Shown: piece after piece, positions 53,926-64,000 of the stretch | Layout: every line of letters begins with the position of its first letter | Numbering within the stretch: the first letter of the stretch is position 1 | Assembly (NCBI GenBank): GCA_973895155.1 | Contig: OZ316898.1 | Span: 8,742,001-8,806,000, forward strand | From: Marsupella aquatica | Lineage: Eukaryota; Marchantiophyta | Reading direction: 5' to 3' | DNA: 64,000 nt | Program-made: the position numbers and the translations under genes | Notes under the pieces: model-generated | What the model saw: the letters and a program-made list of their open reading frames with translations, nothing else | Told to the model about the DNA's origin: nothing | Databases searched by the model: none

Positions 53926-54780
53926 TAGTAATGTCACATGGGCCATGACAAGGCAATAGGAGCACTATTAGGGATCTATGCCACTAAGATGGGGTACAAA
54001 CATTTGGCTATTTGCACTCTTTATATCACTATCTATGATCATAGGGGCTAGGGGTGCTCCTATTATCTGCCTCGCAACTTGTGTTGCTCCCTATTCACTT
54101 TGATCAAATGGCAGACCAAAGTTTGCTACTGCTTGCAGGTCCATCATGGGGCTAAACATGATATTTCAATTGTTCATAGTAAAATCAAGATGTCTTCCCT
54201 TCAGAGTATCCAATAGATAGGAAAAAAAGACTAGGAAAAAAGGTCAACAGGCTAGCGTGGGTTGGGCTCCATGTGTGCACATGTTACCACTTTTAGAAAG
54301 TTGCTCATACATTCTCCTTATTGATCCATAGATATTGATATACATAAGTTTGGGTTAATTTTCTTAGCCAACAAATGAAAATAGTGACATTTTGATCAAT
54401 AAATAAAATTCAGTGGCAAAGGTGAAGCAGTTAAAGACTGCTACGTGGTCTCTTGTAATCCCTGTGGATTGTGATAGGAAGACTGACCACTTAATTTAGA
54501 TCTAATCATAAGAGAATTTATACTCTATAAATTTCATTGGCTTTTTGCGTGCATTTTTGTTCTGGAAAGGTGATTGTGTGCACTTAAAGTCTATTGTGAA
54601 TTTGGATGGATTGGTTTAAGGTTTCACATTTTGTATCTATATTTGAAGCCTCTTGTAGCTCTGCAGCCACAGAGCATGCAAAGTGCTCCTTGGAACATAA
54701 GCAACGCTCTTTGAATAATATGAATTTTGATAGCTGTGGAGTGACAGAATTACTTGAAGCATAATGCCAGAAAAGCTCAT
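53926..54780. other. Non-coding, no feature recognised
   Basis: AT-rich, with no frame of interest. Confidence 0.5.
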
Positions 54781-54784
54781 TTTT

Positions 54785-54915
54785 TGTCTTTTTTCTTTTC
54801 TTTTTAAGGGGAAATCTGTGAAACCCCACAAAAAGGGAAAAGTCAGTCCCAATAGTTGAACCCAAGACCTATTAGTCACTACTTAAGTGAGCTACCACAA
54901 AGTCATGCCTCTTTG
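54785..54915 (-). mobile_element. tRNA-derived SINE-like element
   Basis: Read on the minus strand, an A-box-like TAGCTCACTTAAG (about 54883-54895) precedes a B-box-like GGTTCAACTATT (about 54852-54863). The spacing of about 30 bases is as in Pol III tRNA promoters. A body ending in a tgtggggtttcacag-like block follows, and an A-rich tail (aaaagaaaagaaaaaag) ends it near 54785. I could not fix target-site duplications. The A box fits well and the B box is slightly degenerate. Confidence 0.6.
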
Positions 54916-56420
54916 GGCACCAGATAAGCTCCTTAAAAATTAGATGTAACTTATTTCAGTTTCATCTTTTTTGGGTATAATTGAACTTTTGAACAATGGG
55001 ATGAAGTAACTCTCACCTACTTATCAAACAATTACACAAAAAATGTATTTCCCCTACTAAAATTGTTTGTATTGTATGATGAGAAGTGGAGTGACGTTAT
55101 TTAGATTATTTCACACTAGGATCAGTATCTTTGTTTTTTCTCCCGGACATTCCTGTTCTCAAAAATTTCACGCGCCCTTACAATTGTCAAAAGAAAAATC
55201 CTCTCTGAACTTTTGGGAGGGAATTTCTTGGGTGGCCTCTTCCTCCCAGATTCCAACCCCAAAAATGACTCGCAAAACAAACTCCAAAAGGCCAAGATAT
55301 GGCCATTCAAGTTTTCCTGACGACTAGGCCTGCCCACCGTGTTGTGAACCTCCATCAGTGCGGCCACAACCTCCCCCAAGAAATTATAGCGTGGGCCACT
55401 GGCCATGGTTCTTCACCTGGCCGTCGTACAAAAATGTAGTATGGTACCAAAACTCAATTTATCACAAAAATGTTGTGGGCCCATATTTCACTTATCTCAA
55501 TTCCGTTTGGGGCGTGCCACACCTTGTTCAATTCATTTTGGAGAGGTCTTTCCAACAAGCCTATAAACTATTGATTCTGAGATGGTTAAAAATTGACCTC
55601 TGTATGATGAAAGTCAGTATGGATGGCCTCAGCTGTTGGCTTGCCTACAATTGGCCATCTCTCCCTCCAAAATGGCCACTTCATGAATTTTTCCTGAGGT
55701 GGCCACCCAACTCCTCAAGAGATGGCCTCCTCCTTTTTCCATGATGGCCACCTCCTTTCATCCTTTTGCAATGGCTTCCTTCTACTTCTATGATGGCCAT
55801 CATCTTTTCGCATTGCACAACCCTTGAATGACCAACCTCATGCTTTGCGATGGCTTTCCCAAAAAAAGTCTACGGTCAATGGAAGCTAGGAACTCTGGTG
55901 GTCATCTCCACAACACAATTACTAGGCCACCTAGTCTGTCGTTTTACGGGCAATGAAAGCTCTTGAGATTATGCCGTTTATTTCAGAATTGAGCTTGACA
56001 AATGGACCTTGGTTTTGCATGGGGCTCATTGAGGGTTTCAAAATGAATCCAAACATGGCCATGTTTGAAATAGTACTAGTGCAACCACATCTGTTTCAAG
56101 CTTAAACACTTTCAATTTTTCAGTCATTTTTCCCGTATTGTACCTTGTGTGGAGCCTTGGGCCACCCCCCACCCACCAGCATGCCCACGCCTTGGTCTCC
56201 AAGTCCTTCGGCCCCCTCAATGGCTCCATTGCCATTCTTGGACCAAATTTCACCACGGCCAGATACCCCTCTCAACTCTGGCCACCGGTTGTGGCATCAA
56301 TCTATTAGGACTAACATTGTTTTTGGAAAAATCAAACACTTTTGCTATACCTACTTGTCTTTCTACTTATATGCACAATTATGAGTCACTAGTCTGATGC
56401 CCGTGTGTTGCACAAAATAT
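54916..56420. other. Non-coding, rich in gatggcc motifs
   Basis: Between about 55620 and 55800 the motif gatggcc(a/t) recurs about every 30 bases, a weak degenerate repeat. No gene recognised. Confidence 0.45.
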
Positions 56421-56880
56421 TTTGAGGTGAGAGCAAGATGTCGAGGAGAGGCAAAGATGTTGAGGCGAGGGCAAGATGTCAAGGAGAGGGCAAAATTTCA
56501 AGGCGAGACAAAGATATTGAGGTGATGGCAAGATGTCAAGGAGAGACAAAGATAAGGAGGTGAGGTAAAGATGTTGAGGTGAAAAAAGATGTTGATGAGA
56601 GAAAGAGATGTTGAGGCACGAAAAGGAGGTCAAGGAGAGAAAAGATGTCAAGGTGAGAAAAATATGTAAAGATTAAGAAAATGAGAGAAGGGTGTCGAGG
56701 GTGACAGAAAGATGTCAAGGTGAGCAAAAGGTACAATGTCGAGTTGAGGAAAAGATGTCAAGCCAAGTGAGAAAAGGTGTCAAGGAGAGAAAAATGTCAA
56801 AGGTGAGAAAAAATGTCGTGGTGAGATTAAAATGTTAATGTGAGAAAAAATTGTGAAATGAGAGAAAGATGTCAACTGAA
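56421..56880. repeat. Degenerate minisatellite, unit about 17-20 bp
   Basis: More than 20 imperfect copies of a purine-rich unit close to aagatgtcaaggtgagag run through the segment. Copies vary by one to four bases and in length. The strand is strongly purine-biased. Confidence 0.85.
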
Positions 56881-58904
56881 GGTAAAATAAAGTTGTTGTG
56901 GTGGTGTTTAATAACCGTGCATTGTATATAGAAATTGGAGATGCTAAATGACGTACAACCACTGCATATATTCAACACATGTTTGAGATTAAATTATATT
57001 TATATTTTAGTATATATGATTACCACATATATAATTACTATTGAAATGCAAAATAGGAATATTTATATTAGGAGGGACTACATGTGGTCCCTAAAATACA
57101 TAGTCACCAAGTTAACCCCTTGAGGTTGTAGAGTTAAAATTGGGTGAAAGTGGTGCTCATGTGTAGAATATGGTGTCAGCCTCTAGACCAACAACTCCTA
57201 ACTAAGACGTTAACTTCCCATGATTGTCTTGCTTCCTTGGCTAGAGAGTAGTCACAAGATGGGTGATCTGCATCACTACCTCCGCTTGACCCACCCATAG
57301 TTGTTCTAAGGCCACTAGCTACTCTTTCCCACCCAATATATATATGTTCAAAATAATATGTGACTGAGTTGTGGAGTAGACTCAATCCATTTTCCCCTAT
57401 CGTCTTCCCCCAAACACAACGCCCAGGTGCTATATTCAAATAGTAGGTCGGGGGGCGCTATATTTGAATATATAGTGCCCTAGGCATTATGTTCAAATTT
57501 TGTCACATGGTTTTGGATTTTCTCACTTGCGGCGCTGTGTTCAAAAATAGCACTGCACTTTCCAAAAATGGTTTTCTGTTTGAGTTTGACGTTATATTTG
57601 AGTTTAGGCGTTGTGTATAAGGTTAAAAGATTGATTTATGGTGTAAGCACGAACTTGCCGGGGGGTCACTATATGGAGGGTCATACATCACATGCAATGT
57701 TTTAGGGTTTGACCCCCTAGCTTATAAGTGATTTTTTTTGTTTGCAAAATCCTTTTTTCTTTAATTTTTGTCATTTTTTACTAAAAAACCCCTAAAAACT
57801 TTAAAGAAAATATTTTTTATAATTAAATAGGTCTATGTGTTCTTTAAAGTCGATCAGTCAATAAAACATGCCCTATGTGTTCTTCCACCAAACTTTGGAA
57901 GTCTTTCGTCACACTCATTTAAATGGGCCTATACTTTGTTGCACATAATGTGTCACTTCCGTGGAAGTGACCCCCCCCCCCCCCCGGAGAACATGAATAA
58001 AAGTCATGATATACCGAACTGATATTTTAAAGAAAGTGTTTGGGAATGTGTAGGTAATTCAAACACTAAAATTACACAAGAGAAGAGAGCCAAGAGGATC
58101 GTTGTCCTATTGTTGAAAGGAAAGCCTGTCACAAATTTGATGAACCAATTTGTAGGAGATAAGTTAGAATAGGAATTTAGAGATTCATTATCAATGTGAT
58201 TTCTAACTTCGTGCATGTGCACATTCATGTAAGAAAGTTTCACAAGGAAATAAAGTTGCCAAGTGCCCGTTCAATCAAGTATGTGTGTCTGAGCTATTGC
58301 TCCAGAAATTGTTGCGACTATTGCTACATACACTGCAAAAACTATGGATAATTTTTTTTGTTCAGTTTTGCTTCAGCTTTGAATGTAGCGAGAGACACAA
58401 AATAGGATCTTTCTCAAACACATGGTGGAATTTTGAACACAACTATTCAAACACAGTGTCAACTATTCAAACACAGCGTGCGTTGTGTACTACGATGCTG
58501 TGTTTGAAGAAAACCATTTTTTTTCCTTTTAGGACCCTAAAAATCCCTGGGCGTTGTGTTCAGGGGAAGAGGGTCCGTAGCTCTACCACAAGACAACAGC
58601 AAAACAACAACAGTTTGGTCTTGCAACAATTACCAAAATGATAGACAATTAGAGTAGCTATGTTTTTTATCACACTAGAGGTCAGCCTCAATCTACTAGA
58701 AGCTCAAACTCAAAGCTCAATGCAACAATAAATGGAGCCAATTTTGAACCCCAAATTGTGCAGGGGCAACAATCCAACTATAAGGGAGCCTGTCAAGCTG
58801 CACGGAACTCCCTTCAAGCTCAATTATTGCACTCCACGGAGGTTGTGCTTGGGTGATGTTTTATACCCCCTTGCTTGCTATGAAAAAAAACACAAACTGG
58901 TGTG
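56881..58904. other. Non-coding, with a C15 homopolymer
   Basis: No gene recognised. C15 at 57971-57985 may be miscounted. Near 58440-58490 a 22-base tandem pair (caactattcaaacacag) occurs. A gttatgttcaaa/gttgtgttcaa motif recurs between 57430 and 58560. Confidence 0.5.
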
Positions 58905-59863
58905 TGTTAGGATTTACTCTTAGATCTAGAGTTACGACTGTATCGTAGTTAATGCTAACCTTAGTTGCAGACTTGGTTAGGTTAGTCATGCTGTGCACAC
59001 TCTATAACCAAGCGGTGTTTGCTTGGAGAGTGGGAACTCAGGCTCATTGTTATGGAGCTAGTTGAGAGATAGAGAGAGCTTGCGCTGTGGATGCTTGGTA
59101 TGGCCGGTCGGCCCAGAGTGCAGTAAAGCTCATGTGTGTTCTCGTGGACGTAGCCTCATGTGGAGGTGAACCACGTATCTCTCTGTATCGACTCTTGTGC
59201 GTTGGATGGTTCATGGGGTTGCCGTTGCGATTGTCGTCTATGCTCAACAATTGGTATCAGAGCATGCCTGGGAGGTGACGAGGTTTTTTCGTGATGGTTT
59301 TCTAGCGTTCATTGTCGGTGTTGCATTTGCAGTTTTCTCGCATGAAACTTGAATGTGTGTGGCTGAGCGGATAGATTAGTGAGAGGGCTTTCTATCGATG
59401 TATAGAACTCACTGGTTGGTATCCGTTGTGTGGAGGAATTGGAGTTTGCGTCATTCAGGATTTATTCGTGTTCGACGGTGTTTCGGGGGAGAGACCAGAG
59501 CTTGTGTTTTTCAATGGTGTGAGTTGTGCGGTGCGGGAGGCGTCGCATGTTATAGCTCAAGTTGGAGGTTATGGCGAGCTGATCGTTTCAATAGCTGAGT
59601 TGCTGTCGAGTGGTTACCGAGTGCGTCGTGACGTGTGAAGGAGGCGTTCAGATTTTTTCACAGGCTATGGAGCTTGTTCCCATCTGAACCGGGTTACTCG
59701 TCGTCACGTCCGACTCGGAGGAAGAAATGCAAAGTGCTAGGGCTCAATGGAGAGATCGCGGCGAAGTGGTTGTTATGAGTCTGGGATTGGCACTTGACAC
59801 GGAGTGAAAGCGACGTGACAAATTTTCTTTTCTTTCTTTTTTGAGCTTGCAGACTGTGCCGGT
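58905..59863 (+). mobile_element. Copia element 5' end: LTR and leader only
   Basis: The LTR (58905-59249, 345 bp) starts TGTTAGGATTTACTC and ends ATGCTCAACA. The PBS TGGTATCAGAGC follows at 59252-59263 and is complementary to the plant initiator Met-tRNA 3' end. Its leader (59264-59863) is similar to the leader after the second LTR but stops where that LTR begins, before any gag. The element is thus interrupted at its leader by the second copy, or the two share a rearranged 5' end. Confidence 0.85.
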
Positions 59864-60320
59864 TGTTGGGTATTTACTCTTACGTCTAGGTTAGGTATGA
59901 CGTGGTTGGTACAACAACGTGGGTTGGTACAACTACGTGGTTAGGTACAACTACGTGATTAGGTATAACTATGTGGTCAGGTACAACTACGTGATTAGGT
60001 ACAACTATGTGGTTAGGTACAACTACGTGATTAGGTACAACTATGTGGTTAGGTACAACTAAGTTGCACACTATATCATAAGAGGCATGTGTGCTTGGAG
60101 AGGTAGAACCAAGGCTCATTGTTATGGAGCCACTTGAGAGATAGGAAGAGCTTACACTGTGGAGACTCGGTATAGCCGACGGGCTTAGAGTTCAGTAAAG
60201 CTCTCTTGTGTGTTCCCGTGGACGTAGCCTCAAGGAGGTGAACCACGTATCTCTTGTGTCGACTATTGTGCGTTGGATGGTTCATGGGCTTGCCGTTGCG
60301 ATCGTCGTCTATGCTCAACA
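59864..60320 (+). repeat. 5' LTR of the copia element, with 18-bp tandem repeats
   Basis: This 457-bp LTR starts TGTTGGGTATTTACTC and ends ATGCTCAACA. It is about 110 bp longer than its relatives at 58905 and 14752. The difference lies at 59897-60063, where a unit of 18 bp (gtggttaggtacaactac-like) is repeated about nine times. A minus-strand frame across it reads as repeated VVPNH, a shadow of the repeat and not a gene. Confidence 0.9.
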
Positions 60321-61474
60321 ATTGGTATCAGAGCATGCTTGGGAGGTGACGTGTGTTCGTGACGGGATTTCATGACGGTTTTTCCAGTGTTGAGTGTTGG
60401 TGGATTTTCCAGAGTTCCATCGCATGGAACTTGGAGTTTATGGGCTCAACGGATAGATCAGGGCAAGAGCTTTCTAACGGTGTGAAGAAATCGTTGAACG
60501 GAGCTCGTGGTGCAGAGAGATCTAAGTTTTCGTCGTTCTGGATTTTGTGAAGAAAGTTGGCAATCGACTCGGAGGGAGAAGCGTCAAGTGTTTTGACTCA
60601 ACGGAGAGATTGAGGCAAGACGATTGTTTTTGAGTCCGGGATTGGCTCTTTGATGCAAAGAGGAAGGCTAAGCAAAATCAATTACCTTGTTGGACTTGGT
60701 GACGGCACCAAGTGCAATTGATCAACATTCGTTGTTGACAAGGTACCATTTTTTTCTCTTTGAAAAACTGATTCGAAATTGGCTATGGCAATTGAGAGAA
60801 ATCTGTCATCTTTACCAATTTTTTTCTCCCTCGTTCTTTCCTCGTTTTGGGTGCTTCTTATATCGATCTTCATCGCCTCGGAGTCTAGTTTCCAAATCTG
60901 AAATCGGATCTTGATTTCGTCAAAACCCGAGTGAGATATCTTGCGTTTGGTGTCGAGGGGTACATTCTGCCGTGTGTATTTTCTGCGCGCGCGACCAGAT
61001 TTCGACGACGAAGGGTGGTAGGGGGTTTTGGGGGTTCGAGGACACATGTCAGCCCCTCGATTGTTCTTCCAAAATTCCCACAGGGCCTGTACAAGGGTCA
61101 TAGAATATTCCAAAAAACCAGAGAGCTATTTTTTGACCGTCCGACAAAGATTTCATCCGCCGAACGGTAACTTTTTTGGTTATTTTTCGGCGAGGTCGTA
61201 GCCATTGAAGTTGGCAATGCAGCGCACCAATCACATCGCAATTCCGACAACGGGTTGTACTTGGTATTTCGGTTATTCCCTGAGGTGGTCAAAACGGGGG
61301 AGTTTCCCAAGGTTTTACCCACCTCGACCGAAATTTGAATAACTTTTCCGTCAAATTTTGATTTTGATTTTGGTTTTCAGTATTGGACTCCTAGCTTTGT
61401 GGGCTACGCGGCGGTGTTGAGTTTCGAGTTTTTTGAGAAGTTGTGAAAAACAACATTTTTTGTGACTTTCTCAT
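60321..61474 (+). other. PBS and untranslated leader of the copia element
   Basis: The PBS lies at 60323-60334. The rest has no long frame and shows similarity at its start (gggaggtgacg, gcatggaactt, gatag) to the leader of the upstream partial copy. Confidence 0.75.
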
Positions 61475-62509
61475 ATGAGTGATTCGGAGGAGTTTTTCGA
61501 AGACGTGGAACTTGAAGCACGAGGATCACCGCGGAGGTTTCAGGGGCAGAGAGAGGAGCAGGAGGAAGAGCACGTGACACCGATACCATCACCGGTGCGG
61601 CGTGTGGTGGAGGAAGCAGTACTACTACCGGAGCTCACGGTAAAGAAGAAGATGGGGACTTTCAAGCTTGGGGGACCCAAGTATGAAGTGACAAAGTATG
61701 ATGGGCGCTCTGACTACTTGCTATGGGAGAAGCAGGTGAAGGGAGTGCTTTATGCGTCAGGGATGGGCCAACTGCTGAGCCCTCGTGAAGACGATGTTGA
61801 TGAGAAACAATGGGACCGCATGCAGGAGCAGGGAGTGTGGTGTGTTACACTCTATCTCATGCCTCCCATCATCAAGCAGTTAGGTGCACATAAGGATTGC
61901 ATGTCCTTGTTTGCGGAATTACAGAGCAAGTATCACCGCAAGGAGTTGTCGAACCGGCTCTACACTTCCTACAAACTGATGAGTTTCAGGATGAAGGAAT
62001 CTGGTACGAAGTTGCAAGACCATGTGGATGCTTTCAACGACATGGTCGTTGACTTGGAAAACCTTGGGGAGACTTTGAATGATGAGACGAAGGCTCTGCA
62101 GCTTCTTAGTTCATTGCCTCCATCTTACCAGTCCCTATCACGAGTGTTGTTGCATCGTGATAGGGATACCATTTCATACAATGACGTGATAAGTTCTCTG
62201 CTTAGTGATGATCTTCAGCAGAAGATGCACATCACGTCACAGCCTTCATCATCTGGTGCTGCCCTCAATGTTAACCGTGGGAGGAGTATGCAGCGACCAA
62301 CTGGGGACCGTAGAACCCAGTTTAGATCTAAATCCAGATCTAAGTCCAAGGGTAAATCCCCTCAGAGGAGGCAGGTGACATGTTGGAAGTGCAACCAAGT
62401 TGGACACTTCAAGCGAGACTGTAAGGGAAAGGCAGCGGAAACTTCATCGGCAAATGTGGCTAGGGCTGATGGAGAAGCTGATTTACTCAATGATGAGTAT
62501 GTTTTATGA
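61475..62509 (+). CDS. gag: Copia Gag protein
   Basis: This 344-residue nucleocapsid/capsid precursor starts at an ATG opening MSDSEEFFED. The UBN2/retrotrans_gag-type region (about residues 70-260) has YLLWEKQVKGVL, LYTSYKLMSFRM, HVDAFNDMVVDLENLG and LLSSLPPSYQSL, all usual for copia gag. One CX2CX4HX4C knuckle (CWKCNQVGHFKRDC, near 303-316) follows an Arg/Ser/Lys-rich stretch. The frame stops at a TGA (62507-62509), and the protease/integrase frame resumes in the same phase immediately after it. Confidence 0.93.
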   Translation: MSDSEEFFEDVELEARGSPRRFQGQREEQEEEHVTPIPSPVRRVVEEAVLLPELTVKKKMGTFKLGGPKYEVTKYDGRSDYLLWEKQVKGVLYASGMGQLLSPREDDVDEKQWDRMQEQGVWCVTLYLMPPIIKQLGAHKDCMSLFAELQSKYHRKELSNRLYTSYKLMSFRMKESGTKLQDHVDAFNDMVVDLENLGETLNDETKALQLLSSLPPSYQSLSRVLLHRDRDTISYNDVISSLLSDDLQQKMHITSQPSSSGAALNVNRGRSMQRPTGDRRTQFRSKSRSKSKGKSPQRRQVTCWKCNQVGHFKRDCKGKAAETSSANVARADGEADLLNDEYVL

Positions 62510-64000
62510 AGCCGGGGGTATGCCCTGTGCACGTCATCTAGGAGAGCAGATGATGTGTGGATTCTTGATTGTGCTTGCTCTTTTCATATTTGTTACATTC
62601 GTGAGTTTTTCAGTTCTTACTCTGTTTCAAACGGTTCAGTTCTGATGGGAAATGATCACTCCTGTCAAATTGAGGGAATTGGGTCTGTGAAGATTCAAAT
62701 GTTTGATGGCGCTGTGCGCACAGTGTCCGGAGTCAGGTATGTACCTGGCATGCGTAAGAATCTGATTTCACTCGGTGTGTTGGATTCAAATGGTCATCAA
62801 TGGAGCGTTATTGATGGTGAACTTCAAGTCAGGTCGGGAGAGACAGTGATTTTGAAGGGGAGTAGACAAAAGAATTTGTATGTGTTACAGGGCAATACTG
62901 TATGTGGAGAGGCCAATGTAACCAAGTCTCACGAGGAGATGACTCAACTGTGGCATTCACGGCTAGGCCACATGAGTGAGAAGGGTTTGGCTATCTTACG
63001 GAAGAATGGACTCATTTCTGATTTGCAATCTTGTAAATTAGAGTTTTGTGAGCATTGCATTCTTGGAAAGCAGCATCGTCGTGCTTTTGGTGTTGGAACT
63101 CATCGTTCCAAAGCGGTTCTTGAGTACATATATAGTGACGTGTGGGGTCCATCCCCGACTCCCTCACACTCTGGAAAGTTGTACTATGTATCATTTATTG
63201 ATGATTACTCAAGATTTGTGTGGATTTATTTCATGACGCATAAGTCTGATGTCTTGTCCATTTTTAAGAAGTGGAAGGCCCAGGTGGAGAATCAGACTGG
63301 AAACACGATCAAGTGTTTGGATACAAGGGTGAAGAGTCTGAGGTCAGACAATGGCGGGGAGTACACTTCAATGGAATTTGAAGAGTACTGTTCAGAACAG
63401 GGGATAACTCGCCATCTCACCACAGTTTATACTCCGCAGCAGAATGGTGTCGCTGAGAGGCTCAATCGGACATTGTTGGAGCGGTCACGGAGTATGTTGA
63501 GCCAATCAGGTTTACCACAAGAATTTTGGGCAGAAGCTGTCAATACCGCAGCTTATTTGGTAAATCTTTCTCCTTCTAGTGCTATCAATTTCAAAACGCC
63601 GTTTGAGATGCGCTATAAGCGGCAAGCAGACTATCATGGCTTGGTAATTTTTGGAAGTGATGCATATGCTCTCACACCAAAGCAGAATAGGACCAAGTTG
63701 GATCCTACCTCCAGGAAATGTGTTTTTCTTGGGTACCAGAGTGGTGTGAAAGCCTATAGGCTATGGGATCCTATTGCCTGTAAGCTCGTTGTCAGTAGGG
63801 ATGTTTCCTTCAATGAATCCAGATTATTGAAGGAGGGGGAGAATACTCAGGTCTCCCGTACTGACAAAGGAAAATCTCCTATCCCGGATCTCGTTGAGGG
63901 GGAGATTGGTTATGAGGTGCATGACCGGAGAGAAGGAGTTGCTCCAATTATGGAGCTGGTTCCTGTGCCAGAGGAACCAGAGGAGTTTGTTGATGCTGGT
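62510..64000 (+). CDS. pol: Copia protease and integrase, partial at the window edge
   Basis: This frame is the direct continuation of gag past its TGA and stays open to base 64000 with no stop. The protease motif is WILDCACSFHIC near 62558-62593, where Asp-Cys-Ala replaces the common Asp-Ser-Gly or Asp-Ser-Ala. GAG-pre-integrase follows with the HHCC finger (LWHSRLGHMS, then FCEHCILGKQH). The integrase core has Asp at 63137-63139 (SDVWGP), Asp at 63347-63349 (RSDNGGEY) and Glu at 63455-63457 (VAERLNR), with 35 residues between the last two. The later FLGYQSGVKAYRLWDP block is the usual copia integrase C-terminal part. RT would follow outside the window. Confidence 0.92.

Larger units (their letters stand above)
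59864..64000 (+). mobile_element. Ty1/copia LTR retrotransposon, 5' part, runs off the window
   Basis: The order is 5' LTR, PBS (TGGTATCAGAGC at 60323-60334), leader of about 1.1 kb, gag, protease, GAG-pre-integrase and integrase. Copia order (integrase before RT) is supported because integrase follows protease directly; the RT/RNase H part and 3' LTR lie beyond 64000. Apart from the gag-pol TGA the coding sequence is open to the edge, so the copy may be young. Confidence 0.92.

Noticed and set aside
59886-60119. Minus-strand frame reading repeated VVPNH
   Set aside because: It only reflects the 18-bp LTR minisatellite, whose length is a multiple of three.

Overview
This looks like a land-plant nuclear contig. 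It carries split genes with ordinary GT-AG introns for a chloroplast PAO-type Rieske oxygenase, a plant FCP1/CPL4-type CTD phosphatase and a plant C53/CDK5RAP3. It also has an LRR receptor kinase, a DEM/VID27 protein and plant-type Ty3/gypsy and Ty1/copia retrotransposons. The introns are modest (about 100-900 bp) and much of the window is repeat-derived. I cannot name the species. A seed-free plant is possible, but that is a weak guess.

Layout. 1-10899: an almost complete Ty3/gypsy element of the non-chromodomain (Athila/Tat-like) type. Only the last 17 bp of its 5' LTR lie in the window, and the same 17 bp recur at 10883-10899 as the end of the 3' LTR. Its order is PBS, gag with three zinc knuckles, protease, RT/RNase H, integrase, then a 1,207-residue coiled-coil ORF, PPT and 3' LTR. 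10900-14751: a stretch on the opposite strand with a second, diverged copy of that extra coiled-coil protein (675 residues, plus 97 more after an in-frame TAG). 14752-15099: a solo copia LTR. 15100-18681: non-coding, with two blocks of degenerate tandem repeats. 18682-22451: CPL4-like CTD phosphatase, eight exons. 24570-27611: PAO/PTC52/TIC55-like Rieske oxygenase, three exons. 27612-30154: homopolymers and tandem repeats. 30155-33295 (minus): LRR receptor kinase with a WAK-like kinase domain. 33296-41118: long gene-poor region. 41119-44721: C53/CDK5RAP3-like UFMylation and ER-phagy protein, ten exons, with four shuffled ATG8-interacting motifs. 48082-49971: VID27/DEM-like protein, single exon, behind a G-box/TATA pair. 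49972-58904: gene-poor, with a TA-flanked MITE, a SINE-like element and a minisatellite. 58905-64000: two copia elements of the solo-LTR family. A 5' end (LTR plus leader) is followed directly by a second element (LTR, PBS, gag, protease/integrase) that runs off the window.

The host genes look intact: every exon set I built keeps phase from ATG to stop. The retroelements carry single lesions or recoding-like sites: an in-frame TGA between gag and pol in both the gypsy and the copia element, a PR-RT frame change, an eight-T run that breaks RT, and a TAG in the antisense coiled-coil ORF. The strongest unusual signal is the pair of homologous, oppositely oriented extra ORFs at 6355-9978 and 11688-14009, which define a retroelement-borne protein family of unknown function.
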